16,545 nt of DNA from JAHFJU01 sp964354865 (GTDB lineage Bacteria > Patescibacteriota > Gracilibacteria > UBA1369 > UM-FILTER-53-11), in NCBI GenBank assembly GCA_964354865.1, contig CAYHBN010000027.1:1-16545 (forward strand). The letters run 5' to 3'. Position 1 is the first letter of the stretch. The number at the start of each line of letters is the position of its first letter. This document shows positions 1 through 6,641 of this stretch, one piece after another. The position numbers were made by a program, and so were the translations under genes. Below the pieces are notes generated by a model. That model was not told the origin of the DNA, made no database searches, and saw nothing but the letters and a program-made list of their open reading frames with translations.

Positions 1-1319
1 TTGCTCGTTACTCAGCGGGCAAAAACCTTGGTGGCGATCAGGTTCATTATTTGGTTATGACTGGGAGTTTTCTAGAAGATCGTGACTTTAATCTGCGCAA
101 TGACTATGACTTAAAGCGCTATTTTTCCTATTATTCTGGCTCAGAACTCGATCTTCACGTTCCCATTCAGTTTAACGCCAAGAGCCCCACCTTGTACTCG
201 CTGCATAATCCGGGAATACCAATTCTCATTTCTCCATTTGTAAAGATTTTTGGTTATAACAGGGGTGCGATTATTGCGATGTTGTTGCTGGGGCTTTTAA
301 CGATTGTGCTTACCTATTTTTGGTGTGTGCGTGTTACCAAAAGTGTTGGTGCGGCACTATTTGCGTCTCTCGTTTTGTTCTCTTCTGTCTCGTATCTTTC
401 ACTGGTCGGGTATGTTTTTCCTAATCTCATTACTGCTTCACTTACCCTTGGGGCATTGTTGCTCCTTGAAAATAAAAACAGGAGTGTGTGGCAACATTTT
501 TTACTGGGATTGCTTTTGGGAGTTGGTCCATGGATACATGTAAAAGTCCTGCTGCCGTTTGCATTGATTGGGTTCTTGGCGTTGATTCAAATTGTACGAA
601 ATAAAAAGGATTTGAAGCCGCGAATTAAAGAGGTTTTTGCTCTTTCTCTTGCGCCTTTTGTCCTACTGCTACTGTTTGAATTCAAGTTGTATGAGTGGTA
701 CGGCGTTCTACTGCCAAGTCAGACATTTGCTGGCGGGCAGCTTTTTCTGCTCTCTCCCCTTAAGTCTTTAGCGGCTACTTTTTTTGACTCAACAAAAGGA
801 TTTTTTACAAATAATCCGGCGCTGTTACTCATGTTCGTGGGTCTACCTATATGGCTTAGAAAAGCGCCAAAACAATTTCTGTTACTCGCGTTCATTTTAC
901 TTCCTGGCTACCTATTGCAGCTCACTTTTTCGGACTGGTGGGGTGGGTGGTCTCCCACAGGTAGGTATCTTATAGAAATGATTCCTGTTGCTATGCCGGC
1001 GGTTGCGTTTGTTTTTTTGTTGCTCAAAAAATCCTTTCTACGATTTCTCTGTGCTGTTTTGATAGCTGCACAAATTGCTATTTCGCTGACCTATCTTTTG
1101 TTGCGATCACCGTGGGTGTGGGTAGGTAAGAGCAACCCTGTTTTTGAAAAAATAAGCCAAGTTGTACATTTGAATATCGACGCATATATGCCGCATTTTG
1201 GTGAGTATCTTCAGACGCGAACTGGCGACTGGAGATTTACTGCTCTCTCCGTCGGGCTGGTTATTTTGTTTTTGATATTTGGATTTAGTCAGAGGAATAC
1301 CGTCCGCACCACAGATTGA
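1..1319 (+). CDS. GT-C family membrane glycosyltransferase, N-terminus cut off by window edge
   Basis: The frame is open from base 3 to the TGA at 1317-1319 (438 visible codons) and continues past the left edge, so the true start lies outside. The first visible residues carry GGDQVHYLVMTGS followed by an LEDRDFNLRNDYD stretch. This resembles the first extracytoplasmic loop of GT39/ArnT-like GT-C enzymes, where an acidic residue in a GD-x-x-HY context takes part in catalysis. A SLHNPGIPILISP segment and about ten hydrophobic helices follow. Such enzymes move a sugar from a polyprenyl-phosphate carrier to an acceptor on the outer face of the membrane; donor and acceptor cannot be read from sequence. 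The last 35 bases overlap, tail to tail, the minus-strand GtrA-GT2 gene, so there is no intergenic terminator. A TTG at 51 could be taken as a start but would cut the conserved first loop. Confidence 0.8.
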   Translation, partial: ARYSAGKNLGGDQVHYLVMTGSFLEDRDFNLRNDYDLKRYFSYYSGSELDLHVPIQFNAKSPTLYSLHNPGIPILISPFVKIFGYNRGAIIAMLLLGLLTIVLTYFWCVRVTKSVGAALFASLVLFSSVSYLSLVGYVFPNLITASLTLGALLLLENKNRSVWQHFLLGLLLGVGPWIHVKVLLPFALIGFLALIQIVRNKKDLKPRIKEVFALSLAPFVLLLLFEFKLYEWYGVLLPSQTFAGGQLFLLSPLKSLAATFFDSTKGFFTNNPALLLMFVGLPIWLRKAPKQFLLLAFILLPGYLLQLTFSDWWGGWSPTGRYLIEMIPVAMPAVAFVFLLLKKSFLRFLCAVLIAAQIAISLTYLLLRSPWVWVGKSNPVFEKISQVVHLNIDAYMPHFGEYLQTRTGDWRFTALSVGLVILFLIFGFSQRNTVRTTD

Positions 1320-2442
1320 GTTTAATGAAGAGTAAGTCTTTAAGGCTCCGAAGTGCGTCTTTAATTGGCCGTACACGGCTTTCTGTTGAGTTAAACCAGC
1401 TGACGGGAACTTCGACAATTTTGTATCCCATGTTGTCGGCGATGACGAGTGCCTCCATATCGAATGCAAAACGATGTACCTTTTGAAATGAAAAAATCTC
1501 ACGCGCAACTTTGTGTTCAAATAATTTAAAGCCACACTGAGTATCTTTAATGCCGTCGATGAGAAAAAGACGAATGAGTAAGTTGCCCATTCTGCCAATA
1601 AGAATGCGCAAAAATGGTTGTTTGATTTTAATATCACTATCGTGAAGATACCGAGATCCGATCGCAATTTGCGACTGTGTTTCGTGCATTCGTTTGAGCA
1701 GTTTCTCGTACTCTTCGATCGGTGTTGAGTTGTCGGCATCGGTAAAAAGAATTAATTTTCCTCGGCTTGCCTCTACTCCTTTTTTTACTGAGTGTCCTTT
1801 TCCGAAATTCTTCGACGATGTAATCATTTTTACACGAGCATCTCTTTCTTGGAATTTCGCAACAACGTGACGAGTAGTGTCGCTACTCCCATCGTCGACG
1901 ACAAGTATCTCTGCATTTATTTTCTTTTGAGTCAGAAAGTCGCTTATGCTCAAGAGTGTATTTCTTATACGATTTTCTTCGTTGTATGCGGGAATAATAA
2001 TTGAAAGGTCATACGTAAAATGGCTTGGCAGCTCGATTATTCGCTCTTTGAGACGAAACGTCCATAACTTATTTGCAAGAAAATTCCAGGTAAGAACCGC
2101 CAATGATGTAATCGCTTTTGAAAACATGTACCAGATTCCTAAAATTCTAACGAGCACGTGCATGCAGAGAAGTGTCAGCAATAACCCACCAATTGAGACG
2201 ATCAGAAATTTTACGAACAGTTTTCTGTTGTTTTTCGATTTGTTTTTAAAAGTCCATGTTTTGTTAATAAGGTAGTTATTCGCTACTGCCAACAGAAACG
2301 ACAGAATTGTGGCTGGAACAAGGGGAATGTGCACATATTCAACAAACACATAGAGCGAAGCGAGATCGATACATGTGCCGAGAGCTCCCACTACACAATA
2401 TTTTATAAACGGTCCGAATTTTGCGATGAGATTTTTAATCAT
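1285..2442 (-). CDS. GtrA-like membrane domain fused to GT2 (ALG5/DPG-synthase-like) glycosyltransferase
   Basis: The protein is 385 residues from the ATG at 2440-2442. Residues about 10-130 form a GtrA-like four-helix membrane domain with the duplicated N-x-L-x-N-K-x-WTF signature (NYLINKTWTF near 56-65, NFLANKLWTF near 120-129). Residues about 145-370 are a GT-A fold family 2 transferase: IIIPAYNEE at 148-156, DDGSSD at 183-188, a DxD-type DADNST at 235-240, DTQCGFKLF at 300-308 and RFAFDMEAL at 324-332. The last three are typical of dolichyl-phosphate glucosyltransferase (ALG5)-like enzymes, which make polyprenyl-phosphate sugars. The predicted role is to synthesise and perhaps flip a polyprenyl-phosphate hexose for the neighbouring GT-C enzymes. 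Its start lies within the 3' end of the upstream gene (8-base overlap), suggesting translational coupling. A TTG at 2446-2448 is an alternative start. The domain order, GtrA first, is the reverse of the common GT2-GtrA arrangement. Confidence 0.88.
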   Translation of the reverse strand: MIKNLIAKFGPFIKYCVVGALGTCIDLASLYVFVEYVHIPLVPATILSFLLAVANNYLINKTWTFKNKSKNNRKLFVKFLIVSIGGLLLTLLCMHVLVRILGIWYMFSKAITSLAVLTWNFLANKLWTFRLKERIIELPSHFTYDLSIIIPAYNEENRIRNTLLSISDFLTQKKINAEILVVDDGSSDTTRHVVAKFQERDARVKMITSSKNFGKGHSVKKGVEASRGKLILFTDADNSTPIEEYEKLLKRMHETQSQIAIGSRYLHDSDIKIKQPFLRILIGRMGNLLIRLFLIDGIKDTQCGFKLFEHKVAREIFSFQKVHRFAFDMEALVIADNMGYKIVEVPVSWFNSTESRVRPIKDALRSLKDLLFIKLNLWCGRYSSD

Positions 2443-4621
2443 GTGCAATTGAGAATACGTGCATGTTGTGAACGGTAAATACTTCTGTAAATCGGGTACG
2501 ATGTTCCAACGCCCACTTGAATTCGTAGCTTTCTACCCCGGTAATTCTCACGGGATTAACCACAAGATATTCCTTTTGTTTCTTTCTAAGATTTAGCATC
2601 CAGTTCTCGTAATTCGGGTCTCGTCTGAGCGATTTTTCAGCGTAACGATAGTCACTATACCTGCATTCACTGCATTCGTTAATGTTCACGTAATCAACTT
2701 CTCGAGCTAGCTGTCTGCCGTACAGTGGGTAATGAAAGTTAAATCCTGTGTAGGCGATTTTGGCATGTGGTGCATTCGTATTAAACCACTCTGCTACACC
2801 GAAATAATCAAAGGTATTTTGGTCGTCTTTGAACCAGAACGTGAGCCAGTGGGGCGTAAGTATTTCCCTTTCAGTAGCCGTAAAGTGAACGAAATTGACG
2901 CTGAGGGAGAGCGAGATAATAAAGAGCATTGTTGTGGCAATGAGGTGCGTTTTTTTCGCGATTTTCTTTGAAATTATAAGGTATACTCCCGCGAAAAAAC
3001 TGAGAATGGCCGCAGCGAGTTCGAGTGATTGTATTTTGTATGTCCACAATATGCGGTAATCGATCATGACTTTATCGCTATAGGCGATCGTCGCAGAAGG
3101 GTTCACCACAAGGTGCACAAACGAAAATGTACAGACGAGAAAAGCGGCACCATAAAAAAATACTCGAGGAATCCATCGAAATGTTTGTGTTAATACCTGC
3201 ACAAAATAGCCTATGCATACCGTTCCCATTACCAAAAAAGGCATCGCGTAACGAATGTTTTGTGGCAGATCTTGGCCAGTATAGGGGGCGCGAATGTAGA
3301 GATAGAAAAATACGGCTGTGGCGATTGCGAGCAATAACGAGGTTAACGCAGTTTTATTTGCTATAAGCGTTGTTCTTCGATTACGAATGAATGAGACAAT
3401 GCTTAATGCGAGTAAAACAAGGGGCATGCCGATCGAAATCACTCCAAACGGTCCAGTAAGATAAAAAAAAGTTTTTACGAATTCTTTCATTTTTCCAAAC
3501 TCAAAAAGGGTTTGTGAAAGTGCGGTAGAGGTGAGTGCTCCATTTGCTCCTTTTACTCCCTCAAAAATCCGTAAGCCCACTATACTAAGATCGACAGGAT
3601 ATATCGGGTTTCCCGTGTTTAGCCAGTTGCGAATATAAAAGAACGATCCCGTTAGTAGGATTCCAAAAAGGACGGCTAAGATCATTTTATTATTCGACTT
3701 TCTTTTGTGCATTGCGTTGTAAAAAAGTATCCCCGCTGAAAATACAATAATTGGTGCGCCATACATGAGTCCGAGGTACTTTGTGCCTATGAATAAGCCA
3801 AAAGCGAGCCCGAAGAGTAAGAAGTTTGCAGGTGTCTTATTCTCTTTTTCGAGTGTGATTTCTTGCAAAAAATAAATCGCAATTAAAAACGTTACGGTAA
3901 AAAATAAGTCGACGAGAGGCAGTCCCGCTTGATGCAAAAAAATCGGCATGTAAAAGGGGAGTGTAGTTGCAACGAGAGCTATGTTCTTTTCGACGCCAAC
4001 GTTTCGAAGAATTCGCCACAGCACCACTCCTAACACAATAAAAAGTGGAAAAGTGAGGAGGTTTACAAAATAGTCATTCCCAAAAGGCAGTACAGTCCAC
4101 AGATCGAAGAGTTCGTAGGTGCTTGGGTAGTAGGAGAGCGGGCCTGAAAACGCACTGTAATAGAGATTATTTACTCCCTGCGTGGTGAACCACTCAACCA
4201 CAAAGGGCAGGTGATAGACCATGCTGTCGTACTCCAATGGAATCTGCAATGCCGCATTCATTGTTTTTACAAAAAGTAAGAAAACAATTGGCGCAAAAAG
4301 TAACAGCGTCAGAATTATTGATGGATACTCAGGTTTCGCGCTCACCACCATCTTCTTTTGTACGTGTGTGAAAAATACAATGAGCGCCCCAAATCCGAGT
4401 ACATATGCCCCGGTTGAAACGTTCGCATAGGTTAGTATATTAAAAACGCCCAGAATAACTTCGAGTACGATTATGTGGCTACAGAAAAGCACAAACCACG
4501 AAATGAAAAACTTAGAAAACGACCGAATCTGTGATCGATTCAGAAGCAGCGCCATGACTATTGAACTGACGCCGAGTGAGAGAGTTTCTCCGATAAAATT
4601 CAAAATACTCGCATACGGCAT
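2435..4621 (-). CDS. GT-C-type polytopic membrane glycosyltransferase (728 aa)
   Basis: The protein has many hydrophobic helices. Residues about 1-90 look like an accessory set of three or four helices. The GT-C core then starts near residue 100 with a helix and a first outer loop bearing LEYDSMVYHLPF (D132 is the candidate catalytic acid) and a Tyr/Pro-rich GPLSYYPSTYE segment. A C-terminal soluble region from about residue 590 (AEWFNTNAPHAKI, then a Tyr-rich stretch) is probably extracytoplasmic. Known GT-C enzymes use polyprenyl-phosphate sugars, so the adjacent GtrA-GT2 protein could supply the donor. The ATG at 4619-4621 is the only good start, and no Shine-Dalgarno motif precedes it. 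Specificity is unknown, and similarity to one named GT-C family cannot be fixed by eye. The 3' end overlaps the next gene, so the two are probably cotranscribed. Confidence 0.82.
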   Translation of the reverse strand: MPYASILNFIGETLSLGVSSIVMALLLNRSQIRSFSKFFISWFVLFCSHIIVLEVILGVFNILTYANVSTGAYVLGFGALIVFFTHVQKKMVVSAKPEYPSIILTLLLFAPIVFLLFVKTMNAALQIPLEYDSMVYHLPFVVEWFTTQGVNNLYYSAFSGPLSYYPSTYELFDLWTVLPFGNDYFVNLLTFPLFIVLGVVLWRILRNVGVEKNIALVATTLPFYMPIFLHQAGLPLVDLFFTVTFLIAIYFLQEITLEKENKTPANFLLFGLAFGLFIGTKYLGLMYGAPIIVFSAGILFYNAMHKRKSNNKMILAVLFGILLTGSFFYIRNWLNTGNPIYPVDLSIVGLRIFEGVKGANGALTSTALSQTLFEFGKMKEFVKTFFYLTGPFGVISIGMPLVLLALSIVSFIRNRRTTLIANKTALTSLLLAIATAVFFYLYIRAPYTGQDLPQNIRYAMPFLVMGTVCIGYFVQVLTQTFRWIPRVFFYGAAFLVCTFSFVHLVVNPSATIAYSDKVMIDYRILWTYKIQSLELAAAILSFFAGVYLIISKKIAKKTHLIATTMLFIISLSLSVNFVHFTATEREILTPHWLTFWFKDDQNTFDYFGVAEWFNTNAPHAKIAYTGFNFHYPLYGRQLAREVDYVNINECSECRYSDYRYAEKSLRRDPNYENWMLNLRKKQKEYLVVNPVRITGVESYEFKWALEHRTRFTEVFTVHNMHVFSIAHD

Positions 4622-4631
4622 ACGTATCTAC

Positions 4632-4637
4632 ATAGTA
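4632..4637 (-). promoter_or_regulatory. Possible -10 box (TACTAT) for the glycosyltransferase pair
   Basis: On the minus strand TACTAT lies 10 bases before the ATG at 4621, which would leave a leader of only about three or four bases. It matches TATAAT at four of six positions and has no clear -35. It shares the 59-base divergent region with the tRNA promoter. Confidence 0.35.
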
Positions 4638-4656
4638 CCGTACTACCCTCTGCGTG

Positions 4657-4662
4657 TATAAT
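4657..4662 (+). promoter_or_regulatory. -10 box (TATAAT) of the tRNA-Gly gene
   Basis: A perfect TATAAT lies 18 bases before the first tRNA base, placing the predicted transcription start near 4669 and giving a short 5' leader. No good -35 hexamer is visible 16-18 bases upstream. Confidence 0.6.
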
Positions 4663-4680
4663 GGCGGCGGAATTTAAAAC

Positions 4681-4755
4681 GCGGGTATCGTATAACGGCT
4701 ATTATGTGGCCTTCCCAAGGCTAAGACACGGGTTCGACTCCCGTTACCCGCTCCA
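4681..4755 (+). tRNA. tRNA-Gly (anticodon CCC)
   Basis: A complete 75-base cloverleaf with encoded CCA. The acceptor stem GCGGGTA pairs fully with TACCCGC (4745-4751), followed by discriminator T and CCA (4753-4755). The anticodon stem TGGCC/GGCTA (one G-T pair) encloses the loop TTCCCAA, with anticodon CCC at 4714-4716. The variable loop is AGAC. The T arm is ACGGG/CCCGT with loop TTCGACT. The D loop contains the GG pair, but the D stem (GTAT with TTAT) is weak, with a G-T and a T-T opposition. The anticodon reads GGG glycine codons. The 3' end runs almost directly into the next gene. Confidence 0.97.
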
Positions 4756-4796
4756 TTTACAGATATGGCTAAATATGTTACTGTATTGGTGATATA

Positions 4797-4802
4797 TATA
4801 AT
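4797..4802 (+). promoter_or_regulatory. -10 box (TATAAT), predicted leaderless start for the kinase-fold-like gene
   Basis: A perfect TATAAT lies seven bases before the ATG at 4810, so transcription would begin at or one base before the start codon. No Shine-Dalgarno is present. This supports 4810 as the start rather than the in-frame ATG at 4765. Confidence 0.5.
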
Positions 4803-4809
4803 TTTGAGT

Positions 4810-5862
4810 ATGGCCATTTTTGATAAATTTGAGGCAGAGCTTGAATCGGTCGACATTACTGATAAGATTCGCAGTCAAGTTAGAGATTTGTTGTTTAGCA
4901 AACACGCATCAGAAACCTCACCTGAAGCTCAAATCGATATTGGAGATCTTCAATCCCAAATTGGTGTTGCTATATATTTAATGGAGTACTGTACTGACTT
5001 TGATCCGATACGTTTAGAGACAGTGTTCAATCTGCTCTCGGGAGTGCAAGTATTTAATGTAAATCATCTCGATCTTATAAAAGCGATGATAGGGGAAGAA
5101 GACATGTCTTCATTTCTTACAAACCACCAAGGTACAGATTTTTTAAATCCAAATAGTCCGCAACTCAAGAAAGTTTTGCTTCATTACTGGCATCAGTATG
5201 TTGCCAAACTCGCGGAGCAGTTTTCTTCAACAGCCACGACAGTTTTATTTCCTCAAGACGCTCAAGTCGAGGGACAGAGGGCTCTTTCAGGAATTTTTAA
5301 GCCCGATGTTGCTATAGAAAGTTTTGATTTCTCTAGCGGTTATTTCGGCAATGTAGTGATCGGTAAACACGCTGATTATGTTTTAAAAATTTCAAAGCGC
5401 GATCCCACCATAAAAGTGCACCAACCTCAGCACACGTTACCCGCACTCAATGAAAACGGAGGCCAAGAATTTATTCCTAAACAATTTTTAATCCAAAGCC
5501 AAGGCGGTAATACTGCTGTTTTGCAAAAGAAAATAGACTTAGAATCAATGAAATGTGTGAATGTATATGTACCTCAAACTGAATTGACCGAATTTCTCAG
5601 AGAGGCCATGCAAAATGATAGCAATCGTGCCAAGTTAAGACGCTTTATCAAATGGTTTAAAGCTACTGTTGATCAATACGACATGATGCCTGACTTGGTT
5701 GGAGAAAATCTTTTTATGTCTATAACTGGGGATGGCGAGCTCGATATAAAATTTGTTGATACCAAAGAATGCTGGGATCTGGGACCTCAACGAGATGCTC
5801 ACAACGATGCCCAGATTGTGAAAATGACCAGTTTAATTAATTCTTTAGAAGAATTAAGCTAG
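4810..5862 (+). CDS. Unrecognised protein with degenerate protein-kinase/APH-fold-like C-terminal half
   Basis: I do not recognise the family. From the ATG at 4810 the protein has 350 residues. Residues 1-165 are soluble and mostly helical in appearance. Residues 170-320 show, in order, motifs like those of protein kinases or aminoglycoside phosphotransferases. These are a glycine-rich strand SSGYFGNVVIG (175-185), VLKISK with a possible strand-3 lysine at K193, and a hydrophobic segment with a hinge-like VLQKKID (237-243). PDLVGEN (294-300) follows, in which D295 and N300 have the D-x4-N spacing of the catalytic loop, and then IKFVDTK with D317 in the DFG/metal position. This is inferred from spacing, not from a database match. 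An in-frame ATG at 4765, right behind the tRNA, would add a 15-residue hydrophobic N-terminus. I prefer 4810 because TATAAT lies seven bases upstream and overlaps that extension. Confidence 0.7.
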   Translation: MAIFDKFEAELESVDITDKIRSQVRDLLFSKHASETSPEAQIDIGDLQSQIGVAIYLMEYCTDFDPIRLETVFNLLSGVQVFNVNHLDLIKAMIGEEDMSSFLTNHQGTDFLNPNSPQLKKVLLHYWHQYVAKLAEQFSSTATTVLFPQDAQVEGQRALSGIFKPDVAIESFDFSSGYFGNVVIGKHADYVLKISKRDPTIKVHQPQHTLPALNENGGQEFIPKQFLIQSQGGNTAVLQKKIDLESMKCVNVYVPQTELTEFLREAMQNDSNRAKLRRFIKWFKATVDQYDMMPDLVGENLFMSITGDGELDIKFVDTKECWDLGPQRDAHNDAQIVKMTSLINSLEELS

Positions 5863-5865
5863 ATT

Positions 5866-5895
5866 AGTTCGCACTTCGCTCCACAAGGAGCTCCA
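5866..5895 (+). repeat. Direct repeat copy 1 (30 bases) with internal hairpin
   Basis: The repeat begins AGTTCGCACTTCGC and ends CACAAGGAGCTCCA. It matches 6517-6546 at 29 of 30 positions; the only difference is the T at 5880, which is A in copy 2. In this copy GCTCC and GGAGC pair around an ACAA loop. The two copies bracket the small membrane-protein gene. It starts three bases after the upstream stop codon. Confidence 0.85.
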
Positions 5896-5922
5896 TGTTT
5901 CAAACGGCAGGTGAAACTATCT

Positions 5923-5943
5923 GAAACCTTAAAGCAAGGTTTC
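5923..5943. terminator. Hairpin between convergent genes, possible terminator
   Basis: GAAACCTT and AAGGTTTC form a perfect 8-base-pair stem with a five-base loop. It sits between the converging 3' ends of the kinase-fold-like gene and the small membrane-protein gene. No strong T-tract follows on either strand, so a terminator role is uncertain. Confidence 0.45.
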
Positions 5944-5994
5944 GGTGCTTCCAAAATATCGGCTGCTCACTTCAAAGCTCTTAATATTCCGTGC

Positions 5995-6477
5995 CTAGAA
6001 AAGGAACTCGAGAATTTTAATTAGAGCACGGATGGAAAGACTTATTAATAATACTATTACGGTTTGGATAACTATTAATAACAAAGTTTGAAAGTAACTA
6101 GCGTTATAGGCAGTTTTTATAAACTGTAGAGCGGCACCTATAATCAACAAGCCTGCAGAAAAAAAGAGCAATCCAACACCAGCTAATTTCATAATCAAAA
6201 ATACGACAAAAAAGAAGATAGATAACCCAATAGCTTTGTTGAAATTGCCGGGTAAAACAAGAAGTTTAGAAGCCAGATATAGTGATACTGCTGAGTCCGT
6301 AAAGCTGGAAATATAACCAATGGTCATAAGCCAGGCAGGGAGTTGGTTACCAAAATATACAAATGCCCCATAGTAAGCATTAGTAAGAATCCCAATTATT
6401 GATATCGCAATGAATAATAGAAGTGTTTTATTGGTCGTCTGAGTATTTGTTGTAGGAATCGGCTGTATATTTTCCAT
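5995..6477 (-). CDS. Small multi-helix membrane protein of unknown function
   Basis: The protein has 160 residues and no family I recognise. A polar Thr/Asn/Gln-rich N-terminus (1-17) precedes hydrophobic segments at about 18-41, 50-70, 82-118 (one long or two short helices) and 129-158, suggesting four or five membrane spans. There are no catalytic or metal-binding motifs and no cysteines. The ATG at 6475-6477 is supported by an extended -10 box six bases upstream, implying a leaderless mRNA. The gene lies alone on the minus strand between two plus-strand genes and between two near-identical direct repeats, which suggests a discrete, possibly acquired cassette. Confidence 0.75.
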   Translation of the reverse strand: MENIQPIPTTNTQTTNKTLLLFIAISIIGILTNAYYGAFVYFGNQLPAWLMTIGYISSFTDSAVSLYLASKLLVLPGNFNKAIGLSIFFFVVFLIMKLAGVGLLFFSAGLLIIGAALQFIKTAYNASYFQTLLLIVIQTVIVLLISLSIRALIKILEFLF

Positions 6478-6483
6478 AGTAAA

Positions 6484-6492
6484 ATTGTATCA
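6484..6492 (-). promoter_or_regulatory. Extended -10 (TGATACAAT) for the small membrane-protein gene
   Basis: On the minus strand TGATACAAT ends six bases before the ATG at 6477, placing the predicted transcription start on the A of the ATG. The TG extension can compensate for the absent -35. Confidence 0.55.
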
Positions 6493-6516
6493 TATCTAGT
6501 TCGACCGCTCGCTTAC

Positions 6517-6546
6517 AGTTCGCACTTCGCACCACAAGGAGCTCCA
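6517..6546 (+). repeat. Direct repeat copy 2 (30 bases)
   Basis: Same orientation as copy 1 at 5866-5895, with one substitution (A at 6531). The substitution breaks the GCTCC/GGAGC hairpin at its middle pair. The distance between copies is 651 bases. The bases next to the two copies do not match over any convincing length. Confidence 0.85.
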
Positions 6547-6629
6547 AACGCTGCCTATCCGTTGAGACCATCGATGGTTTAAATTACCTGATATTATTAT
6601 GTTAGTTTGCATTTTAGGTATCTATTTTG

Positions 6630-6635
6630 TATACT
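6630..6635 (+). promoter_or_regulatory. -10 box (TATACT), predicted leaderless start for the AAA_14 gene
   Basis: TATACT lies six bases before the ATG at 6642. A TTG-containing hexamer at 6607-6612 stands 17 bases upstream but matches the -35 consensus only in its first three bases. This placement favours 6642 over the in-frame ATG at 6627, which lies upstream of the box. Confidence 0.5.
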
Positions 6636-6641
6636 ATACCC

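Noticed and set aside
51..1319. TTG at 51 as the true start of the left-edge glycosyltransferase
   Set aside because: The frame is open to base 3 and the codons before 51 encode the conserved GGDQVHY loop, so the gene begins outside the window.
1107..1739. A 210-codon minus-strand open frame
   Set aside because: It lies across the 3' ends of two well-supported genes in another frame and its translation is low-complexity with no domain.
4765..4809. Start of the kinase-fold-like gene at the ATG right behind the tRNA, giving a hydrophobic N-terminus
   Set aside because: The added segment overlaps a TATAAT box placed for a start at 4810, and the rest of the protein looks soluble. Not fully excluded.
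5866..6546. CRISPR array
   Set aside because: There are only two repeat copies, 651 bases apart, with a gene between them and no Cas genes.
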